64,000 nucleotides of DNA from Ischnura elegans (GCF_921293095.1 NC_060257.1:52116968-52180967), one strand, 5' to 3'. Numbered from the stretch's first letter, positions 47,224 through 59,230 are shown. Notes: a model not told the origin generated them from the sequence alone. Made by a program: numbers and translations.

Positions 47224-48570
47224 GCTGATGCCAGGAGGGTCCTATGAGGGTTACAAAACACCAGAGCCGGAAACCAGTATCTAAATGGATACGCCCACGC
47301 ACCCGGGGAGGGGAGTGGAAGGGAAGGAAAAAGGATGAAGGCGCCACCGCGATAGGAGCCCGACGACTCCTCTCGGATAGGGATTGAAGGGAGGGACGGG
47401 GAATACCCTCGCCGCTATATAAGCGACCAGGGCCCACTAAGTAGCGAAACCTGACATCAGCCATTAATGTACCAACAATTTTGGTGGATTTTACTATAAA
47501 TAATAAAAACCCATTGATCAAATCGTTGGATAAAAATATAGCTGATGCCAGAGATTATGAGGGTTCTAGGTGAACCCTCTTAAGGATACAACACACCGGG
47601 GCCGGGACCCAAGCCCGTGGCTTATACGCCCGATCTCCCGGGGAGGGGCTGGAGAGGAAGGAGAAAGGAAAGAGGCGCCGCCGCGATGGGAGCCCGAAGA
47701 CGCCTCTGGGAAATGATAGGAGCGGAAGGGACGGGACGAGGGAAAAACACCCCCACGCTATAGAAGCGAAGGAGGCCCTACTAATTAGCGAAACCAAGCG
47801 TGAGCTATTAATGTTCTACCAATCCTAGTGGATTTTCCTATGAGGAAGAAAAATCCATCGATCGAATCGGTAGATAAAGCTGGTCGGTAGCTGATCGGTA
47901 GGTCGATAGCTGATCGGTAGGTCGATAGCTGATCGGTAGATAGCTGATGCCAGTGGGAACGATACCCTTAGGACGGGCTCGCGGGATACACTCCTGGGGC
48001 AGGGACTATAAGCGATCAGCTTTTTTCCTCTGCCACCAGAAGGGGAAGGACGGGAAGGAGCAAGGAAAGGAGGCGCCGCCGCGATGAGAGCCCGACGACG
48101 CCTCCAAGGGAAGGACGGGGAAGAAAGGGAGGGGACGAGGAATCCTGCACCGTCACAAGGCGGGCAGGTCCTACCATCAGCGAAACCAAGCTTACGCAAT
48201 TAATATGCTACCAATTTTAGTAGATTTTCCTCTGAGGAAGAAAAATCTATCGATCAAATCGGTAGATATAGCTGATGCCAGTAGGAACCAAAATTACTGA
48301 TTATTTTTAGGTTTAAAAATAGCCATCATTAAACAACAGAAACTTTAAGACAAGCGCTCCGATTCGCCGCAAAAATTCGCCATTGTCGGATACTTTGTAC
48401 AACTTCGAATGGCTTCGAACACTTTACCTGCCGGAGATCGCGATGTATGAAAGGGATCCGACAACAGGTCAAACTCACGGGGAGCGCTTGGCTCAAAGTT
48501 TTTGTAGTTTAACATTTACGTGTTTTCGACCTAAACATCACTAGAATCTTTGGTTCACACTGGCATCAGC
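47224..48570 (+). repeat. GC-rich tandem array bounded by GCTGATGCCAG
   Basis: GCTGATGCCAG occurs directly at 47224, 47541, 47943 and 48271, giving units of about 317, 402 and 328 bp. Its reverse complement closes the array at 48560-48570. Each full unit carries GGCGCCRCCGCGAT.GGAGCC, purine-rich GGGAGGGG blocks, TTAGCGAAACC-like and ATCAAATCG.T.GATA at the end. The middle unit contains a minisatellite (three copies of about 19 bp, TAGCTGATCGGTAGGTCGA) at 47886-47945. The last GCTGATGCCAGTAGGAACC and the terminal GGTTCACACTGGCATCAGC are inverted repeats, so the array may be an element with multiplied left ends. Minus-strand frames in it are compositional. Confidence 0.8.
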
Positions 48571-50490
48571 AATCTAGGATTAAAATTTTGTGACAGTTTT
48601 TCTCCACCCATAATACCGATATATTTAAAACTTATTTCATTACAACATGCTTAAGGATCTCTTTGTTTTTTTTCAGGAGGGGAGGAGGAATGCATTGACT
48701 TGCCTTAGTGCCAGGACGTCGCTCAATTAACATCAGTGACAGAAGAGTCTCAAGAAAAAAACATGCTTCATTCTCCCAGAAAAATAACTCTGGTCCACCA
48801 ACCTCATTGGGAAGAGAGAAGAACCATCTAGAAACCCGGGGGAAAACTTAAGATAATAACTTACTCAAAATATTAAAAAATATATAACCCCTCCTCTTAA
48901 TTTGGAACTGAGTGTAAACATTTACCTTTTCGCAAAATAATTTAAAAATAATTGAGTAATCCATGTAGTGTATGAATAAGTCTTTCGCCATGGTTCTGTA
49001 TCTGATGTTAAAAGAAGCACTTCCAAAATATGAATTGAGCAATATTATATTTGACATATAATACATAGCAATTACGCAGATGCAATTCATGTCCTTTTTA
49101 CTCACATCAGGTCCTCTTATGAGAAATATGAACCTTTCAGCGTAATAAAAAAAGTTTGAAAATGATAAAAAATTATGCCTATTAATAAATATTGCAGAAA
49201 ATGTTGCCAAAAGTGCGAATTTATTTCTCCTGAGAGCATTCTGAGATATCACTTCCCTACTGTGACCCGATAGTTATAATAACTGTATGCTGATTAAAGA
49301 ACGAATCTAGCCACGATATGGGAATGAAAAAAATCGTCATATTTCTTGAAACGTGTCCATCGTAAGTAACGATAACAACCTAAGGACCTTTGGGAGTAAA
49401 GGAGATGGAAAGAGAAGGTAAGAGTACATAATTGGCATCACTCCGTTAGCTATGTAATCATATGATAAGTTCCATACTTATTCACAGTAATCCCTAATCA
49501 ACTTTTGCGTCTACAAGGGAATTCCGCCAAATGCAATTTTTTTATTTGAAAAAGAAGCAAATGCATACAAGAGTTCACTGTTACTGACTGACGAACAAGA
49601 CACGTTCCAAAGACCTAATCGTAGGTTGCATTGATGGTAAGTCGTAAATGACATGTTTCTCCAAAATCTAACCATAAATATAGCTGCGCCCACTCACATG
49701 GATTCGTTCAACGAAGTGGAAGTACTTTTTGCACGTGGTCCATGCATAAATAAAAATATCAAGACATAAGATATAAATATAAATAAATACCATTGTCATG
49801 ACGGGAACTCGATTTAAAGGTAAGTTATTAAGATAATACCGAGTCCATTCATTTATAAGTTTATCAAACTCGCCTCCCTCTTTTGGTCCCTACTCTTCTC
49901 CGTATCATCAATCCACCGCTGTTTTTGTGTTCCAAAATGAAAATGACAACCTTTGGAGAGCTATTGAATCTTCAAATCAATCGTTCAATGAGACATTCAT
50001 TGATCGAGGCCACAACGATGACACTGATGACATGGCCTTTTCATCCATGAAGGCAACGTTAAAAGTTAGAGAGAAGAAGTTTAGGGAAAAACACGGTTAT
50101 TAAAAATGGATACAAGTATTAACGAAATCGGTAACGACGTATCTGCCTTTTATTTTTATCTTTATCTTTATTTAAGATATTCAGGCAGATAAGGTACGTC
50201 TACATCAGCAGCGTATATTGATTATATCTTTGGGGGGGGGGGAGATAAATGTGAGGTTACGTTAACCGCTAATTATAGACCTCATGTTATTTTAGTTTTA
50301 ACATGCAAGTGAGTTTTAAAAATCTAGGAAGTAAGATAGTACAGAAAGATGGATAGAAAATACTGCGATTGACCTAAGCGGTTGGCAGTGCACAGTCTAA
50401 ACGCTAAAAATATTTCCTCACTTCGGGAAGGGTTATACTACTTTGGTTTACATATAGCATTTAGCGAATCACCCTGCTTGTCCATATGCT
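48571..50490. other. Intergenic DNA, nothing recognised
   Basis: A good-looking acceptor (TTTGTTTTTTTTCAG at 48662-48676) opens only a short frame. A 134-codon minus frame at 48848-49252 is AT-driven and has no recognisable motif. A G run lies at 50232-50241. Confidence 0.4.
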
Positions 50491-50497
50491 GCATTAC

Positions 50498-50540
50498 TCC
50501 CGACGTTTCGAAGACTGACTTGCTCTTCATCTTCAGGGGA
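50498..50540 (-). ncRNA. Hammerhead ribozyme motif, minus strand
   Basis: Read on the minus strand, TCCC (50540-50537) precedes the core CTGAAGA (50536-50530, allowed N7 = A). Stem II is GAAGA (50528-50524) paired with TCTTC (50514-50510), with a nine-base loop. GAAAC is at 50509-50505 and GTC at 50504-50502, the preferred cleavage triplet. GGGA (50501-50498) closes a four-pair stem I with TCCC. Stem III is the self-complementary ACGT, so like other minimal hammerheads it would need dimerisation. All core bases are intact. It is the best-formed copy after the one at 7.6 kb. Activity is inferred only. Confidence 0.65.
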
Positions 50541-52300
50541 TCATCTGAATACCGTATCTCAAGGTGGTCCGGTATATACACACCCCATCCCCAAATTTAA
50601 CATCTTTTATCAATTCCCATTTAAGGAATACCTCTTTCATCCTATCAAAAGATCCTATTCTATTCCTTCCCCATCCCCACTTGTCTAACATTCTTCCTTC
50701 TCACACGGTTTAAAACATCCCGTCTCAGTTCAGAGCTCGCTCCATCCAAACCCTTTGTCTCCACCTTGTCATTTCACCTGGAAGTTTCCTCGCCCACCAT
50801 ATCTAGTTCAGCGAAGTCATCCTTGCATCATAGTTGATATACGTTATTCTTTTCTCCATGCAGTTCATGTACTTAAGCATTAGTCCTTATTCTTCATATT
50901 CCTGCATTTAAGCCAGTACCATAGGAATACTCTTCTGAGGACATCTCTTCTGAGAAAACAATCATATGTTACATATGGTGCATATTTCCTCACGTGAAAA
51001 GGTGAGTGTCGCACACGACGAGTCTGACTAAGAAATATATTGCGACTCTAAGATGAAGGCCTCCGTGTCTTTTCAAGGTATCGATTAGAAATGTGGTGAG
51101 GAGAGAAGAAAAACTAACCCAAAAGTAGGTGAAGAGTATTTCCTGACGACTGGAAATCAAAACGCGGAAACCCAGTGGGTACAGCGTCACAGAGGTCTTT
51201 GTACCAACTAGTATCAGGATCGAATCCCGAGGGAAGCCTTTGGACTCTGCTAGATAAAATTCCTCACGATGTGGAACAGGAAAGGACCCCCCTTACCATT
51301 TATGAGTGAAATACACTCGTCCAACGCTTATAGGTCTAGGATGGGCTCCAAGTCTAGGGTTGAGGCCACTATTGAGCCAATTTAGATACCTATACCTGAG
51401 AATGATCGAGTCACCAGTAAACGCGGGCTTGAGTAATTTTTGGGGGCAGGCCACGATCAACAGATGAACAAAAGCCAAGCAACACATAAATGAACAAAGT
51501 GAGATCCATACAATGTAGGTATAAAACTTGATGATTTTCAACTGGCAAGTGATTTCCAAAAGTATTTAATTCTCCAAATATTATACACTGCATCAAGGCT
51601 AGGAAGTGTTTCTCTTGATAATGTTATTATGAGGTAATCAACCACTAACAATAAGAGCAGGAGTTAATAAACCTGAAATTAAGGTTAGGTTAGGCACACA
51701 GTTTTCTTCTATGAAAAATGTGATTGAATTATAACTATAACGATATGAATCTATATATACTTAAAGAGGTCATAGAACTGTGATTCTTGGCTCATTCATT
51801 ACAAAATTAATCCGCAAGAAAGAGATAATCTACATTTTCGCAATATTCTGTTTGGGAAGACAATTGAAAATAACTTTAAACAATATTAACAGGTCAAGCA
51901 AGATTTTTGCTGTTTATTTCCTTAAAATCAACTAGCCAAAGAGTAAATTTTAATGAAAACGGAATCTATTGCAACACTTTGATGAATACCTTAGTCGTTA
52001 CGCCGATATTGCCCCAATGGTTCCGCGAATTCAGACAATAATCAATTAGATATCACATAAAATTCTACGTACGCGATAAAACTAAGAGTGTGATCACATA
52101 TTATATTAGTTTTGAAGTGAATCAACTGATTGTAGATAGTAAAAGGAGGAAAATCCGCACAACAGAGAATTTTATTTTAATTAATTTCAATGGGTGGTTT
52201 GTACCCACAAGAGGGTGTAGAGAATGAAAAACTGAGTAGCTCTCTTACATGTGGCAATGGCATGACCTCCTATGTAATTATGAGGGTAGTAAATTTGTTC
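50541..52300. other. Intergenic DNA, nothing recognised
   Basis: No exon is supported. A box-B-like AGGATCGAATCCCGAG at 51218-51233 may be a SINE fragment. Confidence 0.4.
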
Positions 52301-52475
52301 GGGGGATCGGGATGGTGTAGTGGCTAGTGTTAGCTTCTCTTCCCGTGGACTCGGGTTCACATCCTGGCGGTGGCAGAGAATTTTCTGAGGGCGCCCGATC
52401 CCAGATTGAGTATTATGAGGAGGACATTTCAAGCGCAACACTGCGTCCGTCGAATGGAACGTTGGGAGCCAAAAT
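52301..52475 (+). repeat. tRNA-derived SINE, plus strand
   Basis: GGGATGGTGTAGTGGCTAGTG is a good box A, and CTCGGGTTCACATCCTGG a good box B. The body CGGTGGCAGAGAATTTTCTG, GCGCAACACTGCGTCCGTCG, AATGGAACGTTGGGAGCC matches the family at 17.3 and 14.2 kb. It has no poly(A) tail that I can see. Confidence 0.8.
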
Positions 52476-52500
52476 TACGTAATTATCGCGGTTAAATTAT

Positions 52501-53730
52501 TAAGAGTTCTTGAAGAATGGGGAACTAGCAAATAGGTCATAGCAAATTATTTGTCCACCATAGAATTTCCGCAATTTTTGCACAACTGCCTGAGACATAT
52601 ACCCGCTATTCACTTTTTTTAAAAATTCAGTTATATAAGCTTTATCTACGTCAGGTAAACCGGCAATACAACAAAAATCACGAGACCTTATAGAGTATGC
52701 AAGCATGAAATAGGTCCAAGAAAGTTATAATAAAGGCGAATCACGTTTACTCCATAGAAATTACGAATTGTTTTTACACCTTCGAAAGATAATCTAAAAA
52801 AATAAATATCCGCGATTGTCCGAGATAAAAATAAATTTGGCCATAAAAGCGACGTCGGTGAATCGGTACACCAATACGACACGCTGCCTACTCCCACGCT
52901 GGAGGCATTTCCATTTAAATCCCACCTCCCCCGAAACATTCCAGGAAAATTTTGGAAACAATTTTCATATCCGGAACTTGACGAAAAAGTAATTTTGTCG
53001 CACATATGTCGGCACACCGCCCTGTGAGTGAAATCATTCGTACGGCTTCGACCACACGATGAGATTCGGGTCCGCTTAAGAACCGTGGCGCCACCATCGC
53101 CGCGAACCGAGAGGCATTTTCATTGCTGAATATTTCTCCCCACCTTTGACCCCAAGGCGTAGGGGGGAAACGATATTTTCAGTCAAAAGGAAAAAAATAA
53201 CAATTTGACTGCTGTGGTAGGCGTGAGGGAATGAATAAAGTGTTTCAACAAGCAGGGGCGGTCTGGCCAGGTCGGCTGGTCGGCGATCGCCGAGAGCCCC
53301 CGGAAAGCTGTCGTCAATAGTGAAGCGTGTACGGAAGGTGTAACCACGAATATTACATTAGAAGATTCTCAAGTCCCCCGCTAGAACTTCTGTCACTTCG
53401 CGCGCATTACAATCAGATTTCAACATCTCCTCTCGCGGTGCTACCAGTCATCTATACCCACTTTTCACGAAGAAATACACGGCAGTAATATATAAATGAG
53501 TCAATAAATCATATAAACCACATAAAAAATGAATTTAACGCATGCGAGATGATTTTCAACTATAAACGCCTACTTCCCCTACGGCTTATGGCGAAAGTCA
53601 CGTTGAACGAGATACAGCTGCCTATTTTCGCCGCGGAATAAAATGCGTATGATTCGGCAACAGATTCAACGCTTAACCAGCATGCTCTTGGGCCTCCTTT
53701 AATGGAGTCCCCTTGGGTACGGCAAAAAAA
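52501..53730. other. Intergenic DNA with a GC-rich patch
   Basis: At 53256-53312 GCAGGGGCGGTCTGGCCAGG opens a GC-rich patch reminiscent of a dispersed insect repeat. Otherwise nothing is recognised. Confidence 0.35.
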
Positions 53731-53734
53731 TACT

Positions 53735-54500
53735 TAGATTACTTGAACTAAAGTTTTTTCTTCAATTATAAAATTCTACGTTTTCATTAGCTGCTTTATT
53801 TACAACATACAAAGCGAAAAAAGATTACATAAATAAAAGAAAAGGATCAGAGGAGAGAAGAAAACTGATGCTATTTGGGAGGGTCATTTAAGAGGTTTAT
53901 CGATTGCAGCGTAATTAAAAGGAACAAATTCACGACAAAGATAATGGAACCATAATATATTATCGTAGCTTATAAGCTGTATAATTCTCATTTCTCATAG
54001 AAATTTTTCCCAACTTTTATCAAGTTTTTAAAAGTCAGAATAGCGCCAAAATGTAATTTCCTAAAATTTTGTGAGGGAGGGCCTACGAATCAACCAGGAA
54101 GGTTAATCATTTGAACCAAAGTTTTTGTTGAAATTATAGAATTCTCATTCTAATTTGTTTTCAAAATACTCAATGCAAAAATATTACATAAAATAAATAA
54201 AACAAAGGTATCAGAAGATAAAAGACAACCTGAAGGTTTTTTTAAAGGGTTATTCGAAATGATTATTTTAGAGGGTTTTAGGTTTCAAGCAAATAATTCA
54301 CTAAATAGATACTAGGAGCATAATATAATTTCAAATTTTATAAGCAGTAAAATCTTTCATTTTCCATAGTATTTTTTCTTACGAAATCGCTATTATTTAT
54401 TAACTTTTGTATGATTTTTAAGATCCAGAATAGAAGCAAAATCCATTTCCGGACATGCAATTTCCTAAAATTTTCCGGGGGAGGACCCCCGAAACAACTG
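53735..54500 (+). repeat. Diverged tandem duplication, two units of about 380 bp
   Basis: Unit 1 (53735-54110) and unit 2 (54113-54500) share, in order, TTGAACYAAAGTTTTT, ATTATARAATTCT, ACATA.AATAAA.RAAA, AAGGTATCAGA-like, GGGT.ATT..A and TGYAATTTCCTAAAATTTT. Each ends in a G-rich GGGRGG block. The units differ strongly, so the event is old. Confidence 0.65.
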
Positions 54501-54830
54501 GTAAGTGGAGCCCCATCATGGGGCCAGTTGAGGGCCCCAATCACCCCAGACCACCATTCCCTACCAGTACGTCATCTATATACATTACATTTGCAGTGTG
54601 TCAGTCTGTGTGCATTTTGCGAATTCATACTTTAGGGTCTATCTCAGTCGTACCAAGTGCTACAGGGATGGGGATTGGTGCGTTCGACGCAAAACCTCTG
54701 AACGCACATTTTAGACTTCTAGGTCCCAGCGCTGTAGGTCGACATTGCGTAAAGTTGCTGGCAAAAATCGTACAGAAATGGACAATAAACAGGCAGCCCA
54801 CAAAAGGGAGACAGGCAGTGGTGAGCCACA

Positions 54831-55320
54831 ATAGGGTAGTTTCCTTCATCAAAGAAAACGAAAGGCATTGATTGCGATTCGTTACCTACCATTAGTGTAT
54901 TCATAACATACAAATTATTTTGTTTCTGTAATCCCAGTTTAGACGAATTTCAATGGTGAATTTTAACCTCATTTGAAAAAGGCCAGATTGGCGCCCATGC
55001 GATGCAGCTCCACGTGACGTCACCGGGGCTTTGATGCTATTCGAGTAGTCAGGAGTTTTATATCGTCTGAGATTACCAATGTATGTACGAGGCACAGAGC
55101 TCAGGGAAACATTTCTTAATAATCACTTATTAAAATTGCCTATGGTTGGAGAGTTCCTTCGCTTTAATAGGGTATTAATAATCCTTATTTAAGCCAAGCG
55201 CATACCTGATAGCAGCCAGCATTGTAGCGGAGCTCATAGCCCCGCACCAAGGTGGCCTCACACGGCGGCAGCCGGAACTCGAATGACGTCACACGGCTTT
55301 TCCCATCCTTCGTACCGACC
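54831..55320. mobile_element. TIR element AATAGGGTAGTTTCC, copy 2, right end lost
   Basis: The left end AATAGGGTAGTTTCCTTCAT and the body match the element at 20846-21512 collinearly. The match breaks off near 55320, before the right inverted repeat, where a T/A-rich run begins. Confidence 0.75.
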
Positions 55321-55774
55321 AAAAAACATTTTTTTTTTTTTATAGAATAAAAGGGAGTAGGCCATATTTTGAACTGAAAAGGGAAGTGCTTGAAGGAAGC
55401 GGAGGATCCCAGATTGCTTCGTAAGTACTCCATGAAAATCTACCTTGAAGTGGACTGACAGGAGGTGAACGACGAAGTGCTGGGCATGGATGGTAAGGAG
55501 AGGCAGTTTCTACATGAGATACGGAGGATAAAGAAAGTATGGATGGAGCGAGTACTTAGCAGGGAGGGAATGTTGAAAACAGTGTTAGAGGAGAGGATGT
55601 CAGGTAAACAAGGGTGAGGAAGGAAAATAATAGGATTTTTAGAAAGCAAGAAAGGGGGTAAGCCTTATTGTGAATTGAAGAGGGATTTGCTTGATGGAAA
55701 GGGAGGCTCTCAGAATTCTTCTTAAGTACTTCATGCAAACTTACCGTAATCGGTAGATTAATTTCATTTACAAA
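55321..55774. other. Repeat-like intergenic DNA with an internal duplication
   Basis: TATAGAATAAAAGGGAGTAG, GAACTGAAAAGGGAAGTGCTTGA and CATGAAAATCTACC (55342-55445) recur in altered form at 55635-55745 (AAGAAAGGGGGTAAG, GAATTGAAGAGGGATTTGCTTGA, CATGCAAACTTACC). No frame is conserved between the copies. Confidence 0.5.
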
Positions 55775-55885
55775 TCCGTTCGGCAAAATATATCACCTAT
55801 TATACTGTTTGCCAGCCCTGGAAATATATCGGACCTACTATGATTTTCTCCTCGTCGCTGAGAAAGATAACTGTTCTTGTCTACT
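55775..55885 (-). pseudogene. Third, highly diverged fragment of the 44.8-kb LINE family
   Basis: CCGTTCGGCAAAATATATCA, CTGGAAATATATCGGACCTA, TGATTTTCTCCTCGTCGCT and AAAGATAACTGTTCTTG match 44928-45035 of the minus-strand LINE at about 70 percent by eye. The reading frame is not maintained. Confidence 0.6.
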
Positions 55886-55889
55886 TAAA

Positions 55890-56700
55890 TAATTTTATTT
55901 GATATGCCCTCAAATTTAGGCAAAACTCTTCATTATCTCCCTCATTCACCCCATCAGGATCTACAAGCCATGACAGTATGGGAGTAGCCTCGAGAATAGG
56001 TAACGTGATGGAACCCGAAACGTTGATTCCCTTAGATTTTCTTATCTGCGCGGAAACCCGAGAAAAGGCTATGCATTCACCTTATGCCATATACCTGTTA
56101 CTTTCTCTCAGCTACTATCACGAAGAAAATAAATTGTCAGGAATGTGACTGATGCATCTATTTCTTACGCTGGCAATATAAAGAACGCCTTGTACTCTCC
56201 AGTGGCGCTAACTAAAAATATAGTAAATGTATCTCGGGGGTCTTAAGTCTCTTTGGGGCGTTACCAAACGTAAAATCTTACATTATGGGCTTTTGATGTC
56301 TCATTTTCATAAATAGTTCATTGCATAGATATATGTGTTGGTTTTTCAGGAAATTTTAATGAAGATAGAAGGATATAAATTTATCTATTGGATGGATAAA
56401 ATGTTACCGGCGCGAAAGCTATTTTTTTATATTAGCTCTGTTAGTGGTTATTAACTAACCCATTTTATTGAAATGTTCACACGTGAGTCAGTGAAGTTAT
56501 TGTAATGAATATGGTACTCTTCCATAAAATTAATATGGTAAGAGGGCTAATAGGTGTACTAAAGGGATTTTGTTTAAACTTTTCTCAGGATTCCGCGCGG
56601 GTAAGATTTTGTAAGAGCGCCGACGCGTCGGTTTTTCAGTAAATTTTGATGAAGATAGAAGGATATAATTTTATGTATTGGATTGATAAAATGATAATAT
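55890..56700 (+). repeat. Segmental duplicate X, copy 1
   Basis: This aligns with 62550-62625 plus 63165-63740. Shared landmarks include CTCTTCATTATCT.CCTCATTC, AGTAGCCTCGAGAAT, GATGGAACCCGAAACGT, CCTGTTACTTTCTCTCAGCT, ATGTATCTCGGGGGTCTTAA, ACCGGCGCGAAAGCT, TATTGAAATGTTCACACGT and GATGAAGATAGAAGG. Between 55965 and 55972 it lacks about 540 bp present in copy 2. At 55988-56022 it contains a degenerate hammerhead-like core, and at 56589-56632 a fragment of the 46.5-kb hairpin. Confidence 0.85.
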
Positions 56701-58280
56701 TTTTTTTTCTCTCATACCTGAATACGATGCCTGTTTCATCGCATGCATTTCTCCAAATACTTTATTTTCATCTTTAGTCGAATATAAAATATTGTTAAGT
56801 AACCTATGAGTTAGCACAAGATAATGGATTTTCACCGTTGAAATAAATACTTGAGTTATGTGCCCAATATTTGGATTTCCGTGAATTTTTATTGCATATT
56901 TGGAATAGCTATATCTCTTCTTATATTAAGGTTATAAAAATTGGAATAGCCCTATCTTATTCTTGCTCTAAATGCATGAAAGGCAAACTGTCTTTGCGAT
57001 CAGGAGCTTATCTGGTGTAAACGAAATTTTCTTGCCCTACGGAGTACCAGGAACTGAGTTAATATGGCAAATTTTTTAGTGTCATTTGCTGAAATAAGAT
57101 AGGCAAAATGTGCATTTTAATGAATTTTGATGAATGGTATATAATTCACTGCTCAGGCGAGTATTCGAAACCCTTCAATCCATACATAAAATTTTTGCGA
57201 TAACAAGCTTTCCGTAAACACCCTCTCCAATCGTCATTGCGGATGTAATAATACACCTCCATTTGTGCAAAGTTCTTTTTTAATGTGTATATAACAAAGA
57301 AGTTTTCATTCATAGAATGCAGCCACTAGTGTAAAACATAAAAAAAAATATTCACAGCGAGTGGGCAATTTAATTATATTTGTATTTTCATTCAAGATTC
57401 ATGAGTTGATTGGAGGTCTTTTACAAAAAATATGACATGATTTTATATTAATATTTACTTTATATTGCTTTTTTCCCAAGAAATCGCATGAATTAGCACT
57501 TTTTTTATGTATATATTGAATGTTATGGAAATACAAAAATTATGACTTTATTGCCAAATCCACATTTTTATTATTTGGAAAAAAATATTAGCCTTTGATT
57601 AGGCTAGCATCACTTCTAGGACCCTTTCAATAAATTTGATTTCTAAAATAATAGTATAGACTGCTTGATAATTTCTTCTCAGCGACTGATCTGACACCGT
57701 ATGAGATTTTTTAGGAATTTTAATGAAGATCGCAATTCCTTCGTACCTCAGACGAATATCCGAAACCCTATAGTAAATCTATAATTGTTGGTATAACAAG
57801 GTTTCCGTTAGTAAAGCTGCCTATGATTGCCGGTTATGTATTGGTCAACTATGGAAAGTTACTTAGTTAAAGACTGGCAGGTGAAGGTCAGGTTCCATTT
57901 ACGTAATCACTCTGAGTATCAACTCGAAAGTTGATTAGGATAATAGATGCTTGACCTCACCCTCAGCCACCTACGTATAAATATATTTTCAGGTGAAGTT
58001 CCTTTCCTTCGACCGTTTCTCTCTTTAAGATTTTACATTTAATTTGCATGGGCGACCCAGCCGAGATTAAGACTAATAAAGACTAAGAAGATGAAAGACT
58101 AAGTCGAGATTTCACGAGCATGTTATAGTTATATGCCAACATTTATACCCACTACATTTCCTCTCGCCGTGCAAGCCATTTAGAGATCAATGGTATCTCT
58201 CGGGTGTCATTCATGGGTAAGAGATTTTTTAAATAAAATAAGTGAGACAAAAATTGTAGCAAACAAGAAATTTTGAATGC
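56701..58280. other. Intergenic DNA, mostly AT-rich
   Basis: ATAACAAG.TTTCCGT blocks recur at about 57200 and 57793. No gene is seen. Confidence 0.4.
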
Positions 58281-58428
58281 ATGCTAACCTCATGCTTTCA
58301 AAAAAAGATTTATTTCATTTCAAAACAAAGCGAAATATCAGAAACATTTAAATTTGAATTTAAACATTTCAAAACAATACGAAATTATACAAACGTTGAA
58401 ATTAGAAATTTGACATCAATAGTTTCAT

Positions 58429-58836
58429 TCAATTGGAGGGAATACATTCCCAGCTTTCAGATATAATGAAACCATCATTCATGATGTGTTGGCTGGATAT
58501 TGGCACATCATTTTCCAAGACGACATTCAGTTCTTCCTGCAATATCACGGGTCGCCCCATATTCTTCCATCTTTGGATGAGTGCGTACAACTCTTCCATC
58601 TTGGAAGTCTTCTTTCTCGCTGACTTTTCAGCTGGTATGACGTTGTACATCGCCTCGTCCAGGTTGTATCCTCCCTGCTTCTTAATGGCGAAGTGTTGCA
58701 CCTTCTCTGCATGCACGCTGGTGTCCCCTCTTCTCCGGTCGCTGATCAACGTCGTCAGGACCATCATGAGGGCACTGGATGCCAATGCCACTGCATTAGA
58801 TGGCTGCAACCACTTCATTGCCTTCCGAATTCCCAT
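58429..58836 (-). CDS. Small predicted membrane protein of unknown function, 135 aa
   Basis: The minus-strand frame runs from ATG at 58836 to TGA at 58429. It is preceded by an in-frame TAA in the same exon, so 58836 is the natural start. A strong acceptor, TTCTTTTCATCTAG, lies just upstream (exon starts at 58858). A matching donor, GGAAG|GTAAGT at 59006/59005, defines a 147-bp intron in the 5' UTR. Residues about 13-31 (NAVALASSALMMVLTTLIS) are hydrophobic and followed by RRR, suggesting a single membrane anchor. The rest is soluble, with a charged helix-like KMEELYALIQRWKNM near residues 81-95. AATAAA at 58314-58309 (minus) could end the mRNA. The frame is richer in G and C than its flanks. 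I do not recognise the family. An antisense frame of 149 codons is equally long but has no splice support. Confidence 0.6.
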   Translation of the reverse strand: MGIRKAMKWLQPSNAVALASSALMMVLTTLISDRRRGDTSVHAEKVQHFAIKKQGGYNLDEAMYNVIPAEKSARKKTSKMEELYALIQRWKNMGRPVILQEELNVVLENDVPISSQHIMNDGFIISESWECIPSN

Positions 58837-59005
58837 GATGGACTTCCTTGCTTACGCCCTAGATGAAAAGAAAATAGAATAGAACGATAAAAACCCAGTA
58901 AGAGCTATTAACGCTCTCAAAATGGAGCATTCTTTAAATTAGCAAGATAAAATAGTTGAACGAGGAAAATTATCCGTCTGAAATCTTTGTCGGTCTCAAA
59001 CTTAC

Positions 59006-59230
59006 CTTCCACGTAGTTATTAGAGCAAATGCGTTTCTTGTCGGGAAGAAATGGAATTCTTTCCTTTCTACGTGTTCAGTGTAGTACTCCACACACACAC
59101 AATGATGGAAAGTTTCCAACAAGTATTTTCTTAGCACTGAATTACTTTATAATTCGCTTGAAATCGCAATCGACTGTTCTCGCCAATTCGCTTTCAAGTC
59201 CATCAAGTGAAGATTCCAAGAATGTATCTT
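59006..59230 (-). other. Presumed non-coding first exon and promoter of the 58.4-kb gene
   Basis: The donor GGAAG|GTAAGTTTGAG ends the exon at 59006 on the minus strand. The 5' end is unknown; TTCAGTG at about 59142-59136 (minus) resembles an insect initiator. No TATA box at the right spacing is evident. Confidence 0.35.

Noticed and set aside
47555..48199. Minus-strand frames rich in Pro, Ser, Leu and Arg in the tandem array
   Set aside because: The composition follows from purine-rich GGGAGGGG repeats, and the frame is not conserved between the units.
48662..48710. Strong acceptor TTTGTTTTTTTTCAG as the RYamide last exon joined to exon 2
   Set aside because: It can be joined in frame to exon 2 but gives only a short GGEEECIDLP-like tail. 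The 42441 exon has an equally good acceptor, the right phase, a family-like two-cysteine end and a nearby AATAAA.
58433..58882. 149-codon plus-strand frame opposite the 58.4-kb gene
   Set aside because: The strong donor, acceptor and poly(A) signal are all on the minus strand; the plus frame has none.
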